Below are positions 54,106 to 64,000 of a stretch of 64,000 nucleotides of DNA, one piece after another (position 1 is the stretch's first letter; each line of letters begins with the position of its first letter). The notes under the pieces are model-generated. The model ran no database searches. It was not told the DNA's origin and saw only the letters and a program-made list of their open reading frames with translations. The position numbers and the translations under genes were made by a program. Source of the stretch: Halichondria panicea (Eukaryota; Porifera; Demospongiae; Suberitida; Halichondriidae); assembly GCF_963675165.1 (NCBI RefSeq), contig NC_087377.1, forward strand, positions 7,271,122-7,335,121, in the 5' to 3' direction.

Positions 54106-56490
54106 AAAATTCAAATTAATGGTTAGTGTGTGTTGACAGTGCAAGGTGTTGTAGCACATGCATCCTCACATACATCATATAATTGTTATTAATTTTGCTG
54201 AAGCACATGGTGGAGGACTGTACACGTACATGATGACGCATGCATGCAAGGAAAGAGAAGGTAACCACTAACAATTGAGTAAAATAACTTCATAAATTAT
54301 TAGGAGTATGAAACAGAGCCGGAAGAAGCGCTTTGACCAAGCCACGTGCTTGCATATAAATGTGAACACGACAGTTGTTTATTTAGTATACTACTTACAG
54401 ATAAAATTGTCAGGTTTTTTCATGACCAGTACATTCATCATTATAGCTCCTTATTTAAAACCAGAATGATTATGTTTACCAAAGAGTATGTTCTTATATT
54501 CACTCAAACTACCCATAATTCATTGCATCATCATAATAAAGTGAAGTGAAATGTCATGTCAAATCTGACCCGTGTCTGTCAGGTACCTTGCCATTTATTT
54601 TTTTAATTACCAGTCTTGTGCTACTATGAAGTGTATTAAAGACGACGAAGGAACTTGCACAGCACGTATTGAAGTGATTAGTGCGATACACACACACGAA
54701 GAAGAATATCCCATATACAGGAGGAGTACAACGAAGCTTGTAACAGGTACGTGACTCTGGCTTTGTATAAGTGTTGTATATAGTATATCATGACATGCAC
54801 TGGTAGATTTATACCCTTCACACACCATAGCGCAACAATTATTTGACCACCCACCCAATGATTATTACACTAAACTCTACGTTGTGTAAGTCCCATCGCC
54901 TTCAGTTTACAGACAAAGTGGGGCTTATCTTGAGTGTACCTCTGGTAGAGGTCCAGTGCTGTGCTGATCTTGAACTTCCTGAAAGTAGGTATGCAGGGAA
55001 CTTGGAAAGAGAAGCTGAAACAAATATTTTGGAACGGGCGTAGGAAAGAATTAACGCTCAGACCACGAAGAAGATACGCTTCCTAGAAATTCTGAAAACA
55101 CGTAGTACTGCTGCTAAAACAGAAAATAAAGATATGCTGAAAAAGTATGCTATAAGAAGGTCCAAGGCGATTACGAAAGGATTTTAAACATGATTGTAGA
55201 TGATGCCAAAAGGTGTACATCAACCATGCAATCTATTTTCAAGGTTTTTAACAATTATTATGTAATAATTATATACGCTGCCATAAGTTTCGTCTTCACA
55301 CCCCTGGAGGCCATGCCGAGCTGAAGTCCGTGCTGGTCTAGTCTGCTTTGTTGCAAGTGAGTGTAAACTGTTGTTTCCTTTTACTTTCCTGTGGAGTTGG
55401 CTGCCATAAGTTTCGTCACACTGGATTACAATATAAACATGCTTCTCGTATGCTGCCCTGAAACTGATGTTCATGCGCATATGTCACAACGAGAGTCTGA
55501 TGACAGCTTATCATAGCCACGGCTCAAGACTAATCCGATTATCAGTAGAAGGATCTCCACTAGATTATGTGTAACTGTTTGGTCTTCAAAAACTAAACTA
55601 ACAGAAAAATAAAAGTGTGAAACTGTGTTTGTTGTATTCAAAAGCTCTTCAATTTCTTCCAAATTGTGGCTCCCCATTCTGATCGACATGTAGAACAAAA
55701 CATTTCTGAGGGAGCGCCTCCATTCAGTCCGGCCATAGCCAGGTCCCACTGTTTGAACTTCACTCTATAGTGGAAACACTGTAAATCTGTTTAGTTTAAT
55801 ATATAAAAATAAAAATAAAGCAGCTATCCTCTCGCTCAAGAAGTCTTGCTTTTATACAGAAAAAGATTCCGGTGCATGTTCTAGAAGGTAGACTTAATTA
55901 TTGTGGTTATGTTTAGTTACCATAAATTATAAGGAATGTTTATTAGTTAATTATCTTCTTGGAGCAGAGACCTCAATAGTCTTTTGTTACGAAGTTATTG
56001 TAAAGAGGCCTGCACGTCTCTGTGTACTATACCCTAATTGCACGTATGTTAAGTTCTGTCAGTTGTTCTCATTGATACCTATTGTTGTGTGAAGTTCTAT
56101 CACTCAAAACTAAAGTCGAAGATACGCGCTGTACCGCTGGTGCTTGTTCAAACACTCTTGCCAACAAACAACAGATTATTTGAAGGGTGCTGTATGGAAA
56201 GCCTTTCGCCATAGGCTGTTACGTATCACCAAAGAGGATGAGGACTGGTATCCAGAGCCAGTAGAAAAACACAAGTATTGTGAGTCTGATCAACTGATTG
56301 TCTTAACCTAAACCAGTTATAAGGTTATACACATCTAACAGGACTATGGACGTGAAGATGCAGTAAGGGAGCTAGTCCCCACCAATAAAGCGAGGTGTGT
56401 GAAACTCAATGGGTGTGTGATAATTACTTAATGATAAAAAATAGAACCAACAACGGCAATGGCAGGACTAACACTATAACTGCTGCATCA
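54106..56490. other. Mostly intergenic with one possible exon
   Basis: A frame at 54612-54748 reads CATMKCIKDDEGTCTARIEV, ISAIHTHEEEYPIYRRST and ends KLVT at a GTACGT donor. Another at 54900-55042 reads VGLILSVPLVEVQCCADLEL, PESRYAGNLEREAET. They may belong to one unrecognised gene. Elsewhere, 55260-55410 has ctgccataagtttcgtc twice, and 56265-56400 repeats the aaacacaagtattgtg ... ccaccaataaag block of 45.8-48.6 kb. Confidence 0.3.
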
Positions 56491-56494
56491 CAAC

Positions 56495-59400
56495 CAGGGT
56501 GTCATACAGGATTTTGAAATAGGGGGGGGAAATCTGCGTGGCGGCGCTCGAGTACGGCACGCAGGGGGGTCCGGGGGCATGCTCCCCTAGAAATTGTTTG
56601 TGCTCTTGAGGTGAATTCTGGTGGGATTTTGGGGGTTTTAAATGGGTGTCAAAATGTGGTTTGTGGGTTTGTATTTTTCTATGTGCATAAGTCAACAAAA
56701 CATGCCATGTGCTCTTAAAAGCATACTCTTAAAGCTTAGACTTTGACTAAGACATGGATATTAGGAACTATTTATCTAATTCTCGTAAGAGATCACATAA
56801 AGAAGTTGCAAGTGACAGTGACAGTGACAGTACTAGTGATAATGAAAGTGTAATGCCTGATCCCCGGTGTACCCAGCCTGCTCAGCTAGTACAATCGAAA
56901 TTAGCCTCGATCCCAGGCCGAGTTTTCGCTTTTATAACGGTTAGGCGAACAACTGGGCCTGGTACTAGTTGTCTGCGCATGCGTCAATCGTTCGTCAGAT
57001 TCTGACGAATGGATATTCTCGTTCACTTTCGTGACATTTATATTCGTGTACTATCGTGTACTAGAAGTCAGTTCCCGTTTTATCATTATTGGAATCGATT
57101 GGAATGGCTGTTAGCTGAAGCTTCTCTCTTCTCTGAAGCTTATTCTGAAGACTGAACAACAAGGGAAGAGGTATAAAGCTTTGTCAAGCTTGTTAAGGTC
57201 AGATATTTTTGTGTGGGCCCTATGGCCGGCTATGCTATCAAGTCTTGTTCATGTTTGGCAAGAATGTAGGTAGACTATAGTTTCATCATTAATATGGTGG
57301 ATCAAGTGAAGAGTGTGAGCTAGAGAACTTGGTGCTGCCATCATCAGCTCGTCGACAATGACACTATAACCGAGAAATTTAATATGTATAGATCTACACG
57401 TATTTAAAATGTCTACTTCTCTGTACAGGAGCAATGGCTAATATCCAGCTATCCCAACAGTGCTCCTCTTGGCTATACTAACGGACGAGACTGGACAGTT
57501 TGAGGTAAGGGTTTAACCGTCTTTGGTTTCTTTTAATATTGTCCTATACTCACAGACACAGGACTGGAGTATGACCTGCTCATTCGAGCGTTGCTGGGTA
57601 GCTCAGAGACATCAAGAGAATCTACGTTTTCTCAAGCAATGAGTTACGAGTTGGGGCCTAGAATCAGAGAAGTCCAGCAGCCTGCTAAATCTTTTTGAAA
57701 CGTAATTTGAAGGCATTCAATCATCCTGAAGTTGCCCTGGGTCACTGTAATTGTGCTGCAGCACAACTGGCAACTCCCCAGGCCTTTGTGAAGCAGCTCC
57801 CTATGTGCATCTTTTGTGTACTCACTCTGTGCATTTTCTGTGTACAAATTTCTATTATTGATTTATTAAATATTTTTGCCGACCACAAATATACAATGAA
57901 AATTTGACGCATGCGCAGACAACTAGTACCAGGCCCAGTTGTTCGCCTAACCGTTATAAAAGCGAAAACTCGGCCTGGGATCGAGGCTAAATCGAAATCT
58001 GATAAGAAAAAGGCCTATAAGTCTAAGTTAACATACCGGCAACAATGGAAACTAAAATATTCCTGGATAGACTGCGCTAATGCAGAAATGGGTATGTTCT
58101 GTGTTATTTGTAAAAAGTATGGCAAACCACCTGGTAATGCCCGTGGAGCATGGACAACACGAGGAATTACAGATTGGAACCATGCGACTGAAATGCTTAA
58201 GCTGCACAATGATTCCAAATGGCACAAAGATGCAGCCATAACAGCCCAGATGGCACAACAGTCAGATCTAAGTGTATTAGAGCTCCAAAATGCTGCGAGT
58301 GCCAGAGACACAAAGGAAAGATGCAAATGGTGATGAACAACTAGCACATCACCTTGAACAATCCCCTGGAAATGCAATGTATACATCTAAGTTTTCGCTG
58401 ACATCGCTTATAGAGGCCATTGCTACGTGGTTACGCTGAAAACTGTTGAAAAGTTTAAGAGAGAGCCCTTTTTTCTCTATTTTAGCAGATGAATGTGAAG
58501 ACATCAGCACTCAAGAAGAGCTTTCGATTTGCTGCCGATGGATTGTAGACGGTCAAGCAGAGGAGCACTTCATATCAGTCTTGCACGTTCTTGCTTGTGA
58601 CGCTGAAACCATCACTGAGGCAATCGAGTCTTTCATTGCTTCAAGTAATCTTCAGTACCGAAAATTGGTTGGACAGGGTTATGATGGAGCTGCTGTATTT
58701 TCAGGATGCAGAAGTGGAGTACAAGTAAGAATGCGCACTCATGCTGCTCATGCTGTGCACGTTCACTGTGCATGCCATAGGCTACAGCTTGCAAGCTTAC
58801 AAGCAGCTAAGACTGTTCCAGAAATACAAAAAGTCTTTGGCATGATGGGTAACATATGGAAGTTGTTCTATTATTCCCCAAAGAAAATGCAAGCACTGAA
58901 AGAAGTACAAGCTGTTCTTGGATTGCCGGAATTGAAGGTGGTGAAACCAAGTGATACCCGTTGGCTTTCACACGAGCGATGTATGCGAGCAATTCGCAAA
59001 GAGCTGCCTGCTCTTATAACTACACTGCAACAGCTGTATGAGACAACAGGTGATGCGGAAGCTTTTGGCTTAAGTACACTTCTCTCTTGTTTTACTGGAG
59101 TAGCCAGTATCTGCTTTCTTTCCTACGTCCTTGACACTCTGGCAAAAATGAATGTTGCCATGCAAAGGAAGGTGACTGACTTTAGCAAGTTAAAAATCAT
59201 GTTGCAATTCACACGTGACGAGCTAAAGTCATTGAAGAGTGACACAGCTGATTGGTGTTGCATAACTACATCCATGTTAGCTTCGCTGGAGACAGAGTAT
59301 GGAATCGACATTGGAAGACACAGAGCTGCATCTCCTCGATCAAAATTTGCAAAGATTAGCAGCATTGAAGAATACCTGTCACTCATTGGAATTCCTTACA

Positions 59401-59755
59401 TTGACACTCTGCTAGGAAATATTGAGAGTCGGTTCTCAGATAGTGTGGTTAAATTGCTGGTTGCTACATCTATTTTCAATCCTTCTCAACTACCAGCAGA
59501 AGGATTTTTATCTTCCTATGGTCTGCAAGAAATTAAGGAACTAGCTGACTTCTATGGCAATGCCGCTTCTGTAGAACATTGTGGTGAAACATATACATCA
59601 CCACCCCTACTCGATGGAGAAGAACTGGTTTCTGAATGGAAATTTTTTAGGCGAGCTCTATGCAAAGAGAAAGAACTATTTGTACGTACTAATCAGACAA
59701 CTCCTAGTATACAAGAGTTGTTGACATCAATGCAAGCATGTGACGCATACAAGGG
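56495..59755 (+). pseudogene. hAT-like transposon (ZMYM-type), interrupted and truncated
   Basis: A hAT-type terminus is likely at 56495 (cagggtgtcatacaggattt), followed by the GC-rich ccgggggcatgctccccta often seen at this end. The ORF starts MDIRNYLSNSRKRSHKEVAS at 56754, is broken at 56901 by an inserted element and resumes at 57999 (DKKKAYKSKLTYRQQWKLKY). A TTF-type zinc finger follows (MGMFCVICKKYGKPPG, WNHATEMLKLHNDSKWH). After a frame shift near 58320, a 437-codon stretch from 58446 carries FFSILADECEDISTQEELSI, GQGYDGAAVFSGCRSG, VHCACHRLQLAS and SDTRWLSHERC, the hAT catalytic core. The C-terminal dimerisation region is missing because the Gypsy LTR begins at 59756. Confidence 0.8.
56902..57989. 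mobile_element. MULE-like non-autonomous element, 1,088 bp, 9-bp TSD
   Basis: Ends TAGCCTCGATCCCAGGCCG and its inverse. The terminal repeats extend beyond 90 bp, through ttttataacggttaggcgaa to gcgcatgcgtc. The duplication aatcgaaat is perfect at 56893-56901 and 57990-57998. Taking out the element plus one copy of it restores the hAT frame (LVQSKSDKKK). The interior has an open frame at 57695-57907 with FNHPEVALGHCNCAAAQLAT, unrecognised, and no transposase. Confidence 0.88.
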
Positions 59756-59999
59756 TGTGGTATCCTTACGACATGGAACTAACATTAAGATAAAGACTTG
59801 TGATTCCGTAAATACTGTACTGTAAACCTGTGATTCCGTAAATACTGTGTTGTGTTAGTTCTAGTGGTTTCATGTTCTTATTTAGTCATTTCTGTACTAT
59901 TGTTCTAGAAGGTTCTTTCTAGTATTGTTTTTGTATAAATAGCCTGTGTATTTTGTATGTATCAGAGTTCTGATTTAATGAATTATTGAAGTTATCTCA
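59756..59999 (+). repeat. Gypsy 5' LTR (244 bp)
   Basis: It begins TGTGGTATCC and ends ...GTTATCTCA just before the primer-binding site TGGCGACGAGGAT. The same TGTGGTA follows the polypurine tract at the window's right edge, which fixes the LTR start. A 20-bp phrase (tgtgattccgtaaatactgt) is repeated within it. The last 23 residues of the upstream hAT frame are encoded by this LTR. Confidence 0.85.
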
Positions 60000-60000
60000 C

Positions 60001-60013
60001 TGGCGACGAGGAT
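60001..60013 (+). promoter_or_regulatory. Gypsy primer-binding site
   Basis: TGGCGACGAGGAT lies one base after the LTR, where a tRNA 3' end would pair. I have not identified which tRNA. Confidence 0.6.
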
Positions 60014-60036
60014 TGTGGATCAAGTAGCCTACAGCA

Positions 60037-63000
60037 ATGGCAGCCACACACTATGGAACTCTCAACAATTACAGACCAGACCAAGAGTCTATCAAGACCT
60101 ACCTGGATCAGGTAGACCTCTACTTCACGGCGAATACAGTCCCTGATGATAAGCAAGTACCTATTCTCCTCAGCTCCATTGGTGCAACGACCTACAGTCT
60201 TCTATGTGACTTGCTTGCACCTGAGGCTCCCAAATCGAAGACAAAGGGAGAAATATTTGCTGCACTACGGAAGCACTACGAACCGACACGAGCGGTGATC
60301 GCAGAACGTTTTCATTTTCAAAAAAGGGATCAAGTCCCTGACGAATCTTTAGCAGAATACGATGCAGCTCTACGCAAGCTGGCAACACACTGCAATTTTG
60401 GGGCGTATCTCACCGAAGCCCTACGTGACCGTTTCGTTGCAGGACTCCGAAGCGAAGCAATGCAAAGAAGACTATTAGCCGAAACAGAACTTACTTTGAA
60501 GAGAGCAATGGAAATCGCACAGGGAATGGAAGCAGCAGAAAGCAACACCAGAGCACTCAAGGCCAGCAACCCCTCCATCAAGAGCATACAAAGCAAAAGG
60601 AGACCGCAGCCAAACCAACCTTGTTACCGCTGTGGAAAGTCGAATCACTCTGCAGCTGATTGCCGTTTCAAGGATGCAGAGTGTCACTCATGTGGAAAGC
60701 AGGGACACATAGCACCAGCCTGCCGCTCCAACCCACCCTCTCAGTTCAAGAAGACAGAGAAGAGACGATTCAAAACTCACCTAGTGGAACCAGATGGGAA
60801 CAGCTCGACCGACTCAGAAGCTGACACTTACCACCTATACCGATTGACCGAGCCTTCTACACAGCCGATCACAGTTACAGTCAAGATCGAGGATACTCCA
60901 CTCAAGATGGAAATCGATACCGGAGCTGCAATATCTATTATCTCTGAGGCCACCAGAAAGGCCAAGTTCTCTAAATTCAAGCTGCGTAAGTCAAATATTT
61001 TGCTAAAGACATATACAGATGAGGCTATGATGGTAACGGGTCAGATTAATGTGTGTGTTAATTATGGAGAACAGGTGGCTCGGCTGGTGCTGGTGGTGGT
61101 TGCTGGAAGTGGACCAAGTCTTTTTGGACGCAATTGGCTGAAGTACCTCCAGTTGGACTGGAAATGTATTGCAACTGTCAAATCTCCCCCTGCAGGTACA
61201 CTAAAGAATTTGTTACACGAATACGATTCATTGTTCAAGGACGAGTTAGGTACTGTGACCTCACACAAAGCCACTCTCAGAGTACGGCCAGATGCTACTC
61301 CTCGGTTTTTCAAACCACGTCCTGTTCCTTATGCAACCAAAGAGGCTATTGGAGATGAATTGGACCGCATGGAGCAACAAGGTATCATCCAGAAAATACC
61401 TAGCAGTGACTGGGCAGCACCGTTGGTCGCAGTTCCCAAGAAAGACGGACGTTTTCGACTCTGCGGCGACTATAAAGTGACTATCAACCAAGACCTTGAA
61501 GTTGATCAGTACCCCTTGCCTAAACCCGAAGACCTATTCGCAACACTAGCAAATGGCTCCCTTTTCACTAAGCTTGATTTGTCACAAGCGTATCTACAGG
61601 TCGAACTCGATAAGGACTCTACCAAATACGTGACTATCAACACCCATCAAGGGTTATACCAGTTCAGCCGACTTCCTTTTGGCGTGGCGTCAGCCCCAGC
61701 AATATTCCAAAGACTGATGGACACCATCCTACGTGGAGTGCCTCACGTTATCTGCTACTTAGACGATCTGTTGATAACAGGAGTGGATGAAGAAGACCAC
61801 CTACACAATCTGGAGCAAGTCCTCAAACTTTTTACGGAACACGGGTTGCGATTGAAGAAGGAAAAATGTATCTTTTTGGCCAAGTCGGTAGAATATCTTG
61901 GTCATCAGATCAGCAAAGAGGGAATCCAAGCTCTTCCAAGTAAAGTTGATGCTATTGCACAGGCTCCAGAACCAAAGAATGTTCAAGAACTTCGCTCCTT
62001 CCTCGGGTTGCTGAACTACTACGGAAAGTTCATCAAGAATCTCTCTAGCATCCTTTACCCAATCAACCAACTTCTGCAAGCGAGTCATAAGTGGGAATGG
62101 ACACAGGAATGTCAGGAAGCTTTTACAGAAGCAAAGAAACAACTTACATCATCTGATGTGCTCACCCACTATGACCCGGACCTACCAATCAACATGGCTG
62201 CGGACGCGTCAGCCTACGGCATTGGAGCCGTTATTTCTCATGTACTACCAGACGGGGCTGAGAGACCAATCTGTTTTGCTTCACGCACGCTAACGACAAG
62301 CGAACAAAACTATGCTCAACTCGAGAAAGAAGCACTGGCATTGGTATTTGGTACCAAGAAGTTTCACCAGTATTTGTATGGCAGGAAATTCACGTTAATC
62401 ACTGATCACAAACCTCTGACAGCTATATTTGGCCCAAAGAAAGGAATACCGTCCCTAGCAGCTGCTCGTCTCCAACGTTGGGCAATTTTTCTCTCAGGTT
62501 ATGATTACAATATCCAATTCAAGCCCACTCAAGCACACAGCAATGCTGATGCATTATCACGTCTCCCCTTGCCAGTACAAGATTCGTACGAAACGGCTGA
62601 CATTAATGCTATTCACACTTTCAATGTGGCTCAAATCGAAGCTCTTCCTGTAACATCTCAGCAGGTGCAGACGGCTACCCGACATGACCCAACCTTAAGC
62701 AAGGTGTTAAAGTATGTCAAATCAGGATGGCCACAGAAAGTGACACCGGATCTACAACCATATTTCAACCGCCGTCTTGAAATTGGCATCGAAAGTGGTT
62801 GCTTGATATGGGGAATTCGCACAATCATTCCACAGAACCTGCATGCAAAGACCCTTCGTGCTCTCCATGAGAACCACCCTGGAATGTCCCGAATGAAGGC
62901 TATTGCCCGCAGTTACGTATGGTGGAGTGGACTCGATAAAGACATCGAAAACCAAGCAAAAGCGTGCCTATCGTGCCAGGAACAAGCCTCTAAACCTGCA

Positions 63001-63981
63001 GTAGCACCACTCCATCCTTGGGTTTGGCCAAACAGCCCATGGAAAAGGATCCATATTGACTACGCTGGTCCATTCTTGAACAAAATGTTTCTAGTGGTTG
63101 TAGACGCCCATTCCAAGTGGCCAGAAGTGATTCAGATGTCTTCCACTACGTCTCAAAACACGATCGAGGCACTGCAAGCACTATTTGCTCGGTATGGACT
63201 ACCAGAACAGATTGTTTCCGACAATGGTGCACAATTCACATCCCAAGAATTTAGCGATTTTGTTCAAGCCAATGGCATAAGACACATACGAAGTGCTCCA
63301 TACCATCCCTCCACGAACGGCCAAGCTGAACGATTTGTACAAACGTTCAAAAGAGCCATGAAAGCTGGAAAGAGAGAAGGACTGAGTTTGAAAACAAGAT
63401 TGGCTCAGTTTTTACTGTCATACCGCTCAACTCCACATGCTACCACTAACGTCTCACCGAGTGAACTGTTCCTTCAAAGAAAAGTACGTACACGATTCGA
63501 TCTCCTCAAACCAAACACAGAGGGAAACGTATCTGACAAGCAGATGAAACAGAAACAGCAACATGACAAACATGCTAAACCAAGGACGTTCTCTGTTGGT
63601 CAACAAGTAATGCTCAAAGATTTCCGAACAAACGGTACATGGCTTCCAGGAAGCATTGTACAACAGACAGGACCAGTATCTTACAAAGTGGAAATTGGTG
63701 ATGGCAGGATACTACGTCGACATATCGACCACATACGTGATAGAACTCATTCTCTTTCCACCACCGAGTCGTCACAAGACGATATAACAAATCCAAACGA
63801 TTTCGACGATACGGCAGCTCACAAGGATTTGCAAGATTTTGAAGTTTCCCCTGATCAGTCAACTGATCCGTCTCCGACCCCACCTGATGAGTCACCCTCG
63901 ACTGGTGCATTAACAGCTCGACAATATCCGCAAAGAAATCGCAACAGGCCTGATCGATATGGTGGGTACACTAACATTTAA
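60037..63981 (+). CDS. Gypsy Gag-Pol polyprotein, 1,314 aa, intact
   Basis: Domains in order: capsid-like gag (residues 1-190); two zinc knuckles at about 195-230 (CYRCGKSNHSAADC, CHSCGKQGHIAPAC); aspartic protease (MEIDTGAAISII, about 290); reverse transcriptase with FTKLDLSQAYLQVEL, LPFGVASAPAIFQR and YLDDLLITG (catalytic DD); RNase H (AADASAYGIGAV, ITDHKPL); integrase with an H-H-C-C finger (HENHPG ... CLSCQEQ) and core D-D-E (HIDYAGPF, SDNGAQFTSQEF, NGQAERFVQTFK). A C-terminal tail with RQYPQRNRNRP follows. RT-RH-IN order defines Ty3/Gypsy. A single frame with gag and pol fused needs no frameshift. The start codon lies 36 bp past the LTR. Confidence 0.96.
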   Translation: MAATHYGTLNNYRPDQESIKTYLDQVDLYFTANTVPDDKQVPILLSSIGATTYSLLCDLLAPEAPKSKTKGEIFAALRKHYEPTRAVIAERFHFQKRDQVPDESLAEYDAALRKLATHCNFGAYLTEALRDRFVAGLRSEAMQRRLLAETELTLKRAMEIAQGMEAAESNTRALKASNPSIKSIQSKRRPQPNQPCYRCGKSNHSAADCRFKDAECHSCGKQGHIAPACRSNPPSQFKKTEKRRFKTHLVEPDGNSSTDSEADTYHLYRLTEPSTQPITVTVKIEDTPLKMEIDTGAAISIISEATRKAKFSKFKLRKSNILLKTYTDEAMMVTGQINVCVNYGEQVARLVLVVVAGSGPSLFGRNWLKYLQLDWKCIATVKSPPAGTLKNLLHEYDSLFKDELGTVTSHKATLRVRPDATPRFFKPRPVPYATKEAIGDELDRMEQQGIIQKIPSSDWAAPLVAVPKKDGRFRLCGDYKVTINQDLEVDQYPLPKPEDLFATLANGSLFTKLDLSQAYLQVELDKDSTKYVTINTHQGLYQFSRLPFGVASAPAIFQRLMDTILRGVPHVICYLDDLLITGVDEEDHLHNLEQVLKLFTEHGLRLKKEKCIFLAKSVEYLGHQISKEGIQALPSKVDAIAQAPEPKNVQELRSFLGLLNYYGKFIKNLSSILYPINQLLQASHKWEWTQECQEAFTEAKKQLTSSDVLTHYDPDLPINMAADASAYGIGAVISHVLPDGAERPICFASRTLTTSEQNYAQLEKEALALVFGTKKFHQYLYGRKFTLITDHKPLTAIFGPKKGIPSLAAARLQRWAIFLSGYDYNIQFKPTQAHSNADALSRLPLPVQDSYETADINAIHTFNVAQIEALPVTSQQVQTATRHDPTLSKVLKYVKSGWPQKVTPDLQPYFNRRLEIGIESGCLIWGIRTIIPQNLHAKTLRALHENHPGMSRMKAIARSYVWWSGLDKDIENQAKACLSCQEQASKPAVAPLHPWVWPNSPWKRIHIDYAGPFLNKMFLVVVDAHSKWPEVIQMSSTTSQNTIEALQALFARYGLPEQIVSDNGAQFTSQEFSDFVQANGIRHIRSAPYHPSTNGQAERFVQTFKRAMKAGKREGLSLKTRLAQFLLSYRSTPHATTNVSPSELFLQRKVRTRFDLLKPNTEGNVSDKQMKQKQQHDKHAKPRTFSVGQQVMLKDFRTNGTWLPGSIVQQTGPVSYKVEIGDGRILRRHIDHIRDRTHSLSTTESSQDDITNPNDFDDTAAHKDLQDFEVSPDQSTDPSPTPPDESPSTGALTARQYPQRNRNRPDRYGGYTNI

Positions 63982-64000
63982 CAGGGGAGGAAATGTGGTA

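Larger units (their letters stand above)
59756..64000 (+). mobile_element. Ty3/Gypsy LTR retrotransposon, right end beyond window
   Basis: 5' LTR, PBS, one intact gag-pol ORF (60037-63981), polypurine tract (aggggaggaaa, about 63982-63993) and the first bases of the 3' LTR are present. It sits in the hAT transposase gene and is therefore younger than it. The undamaged ORF suggests recent insertion. Confidence 0.93.

Noticed and set aside
59757-59825. C-terminal 23 residues of the hAT frame as genuine protein
   Set aside because: They are encoded by the Gypsy LTR.

Overview
This is nuclear DNA of an early-branching animal, most likely a demosponge (inference). The evidence is GT-AG introns, many only 50-800 bp; an Ig/transmembrane/Death-domain receptor; AT-rich intergenic DNA; and very many short inverted-repeat elements around Copia, Gypsy, hAT, Tc1-like and DIRS-like remains. 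There are no operons or prokaryotic signals.

Left part (1-7.4 kb): the 3' portion of a minus-strand gene with a homeodomain-like helix runs off the left edge. A broken plus-strand gene with tandem ETPEARQARL exons follows, then about 3.4 kb of nested palindromic DNA (2.8-6.2 kb) and the last two exons of a minus-strand single-pass membrane protein.

7.5-18.6 kb: a minus-strand Ty1/Copia element with short LTRs, a PBS matching the anticodon arm of initiator tRNA-Met and a frameshifted gag-pol. Its 5' LTR is split by a 2.77 kb nested insertion. Next are a plus-strand exon with a ZAD-like cysteine pattern, a minus-strand RecQ-like helicase pseudogene interrupted by a 600 bp element with a perfect 9 bp target-site duplication (TSD), and a second, plus-strand RecQ-like remnant.

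18.6-41 kb: a 72 bp satellite, a dispersed repeat, a ubiquitin-specific-protease-like gene continuing into a PHD finger, the 18-exon receptor gene (26,247-35,505) and a second USP-domain gene. The receptor is the best-preserved host gene here: signal peptide, Ig domain, ectodomain, one membrane helix, tyrosine/proline-rich tail with duplicated exons, and a C-terminal Death domain, as expected for a signalling or immune-type receptor.

41-56 kb: a GC-rich DIRS-like gag remnant, several families of tandem and segmental repeats, orphan exons (proline-rich, transmembrane), a transposon-type ORF fragment and a decayed Tc1/IS630-like transposase.

56.5-64 kb: a hAT-like transposase gene hit twice, by a 1,088 bp element of the same 9-bp-TSD family as the one in the RecQ pseudogene and by a Ty3/Gypsy element with one intact 1,314-codon gag-pol that reaches the right edge. 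Much of the window can be read as insertions whose order is visible from their nesting.
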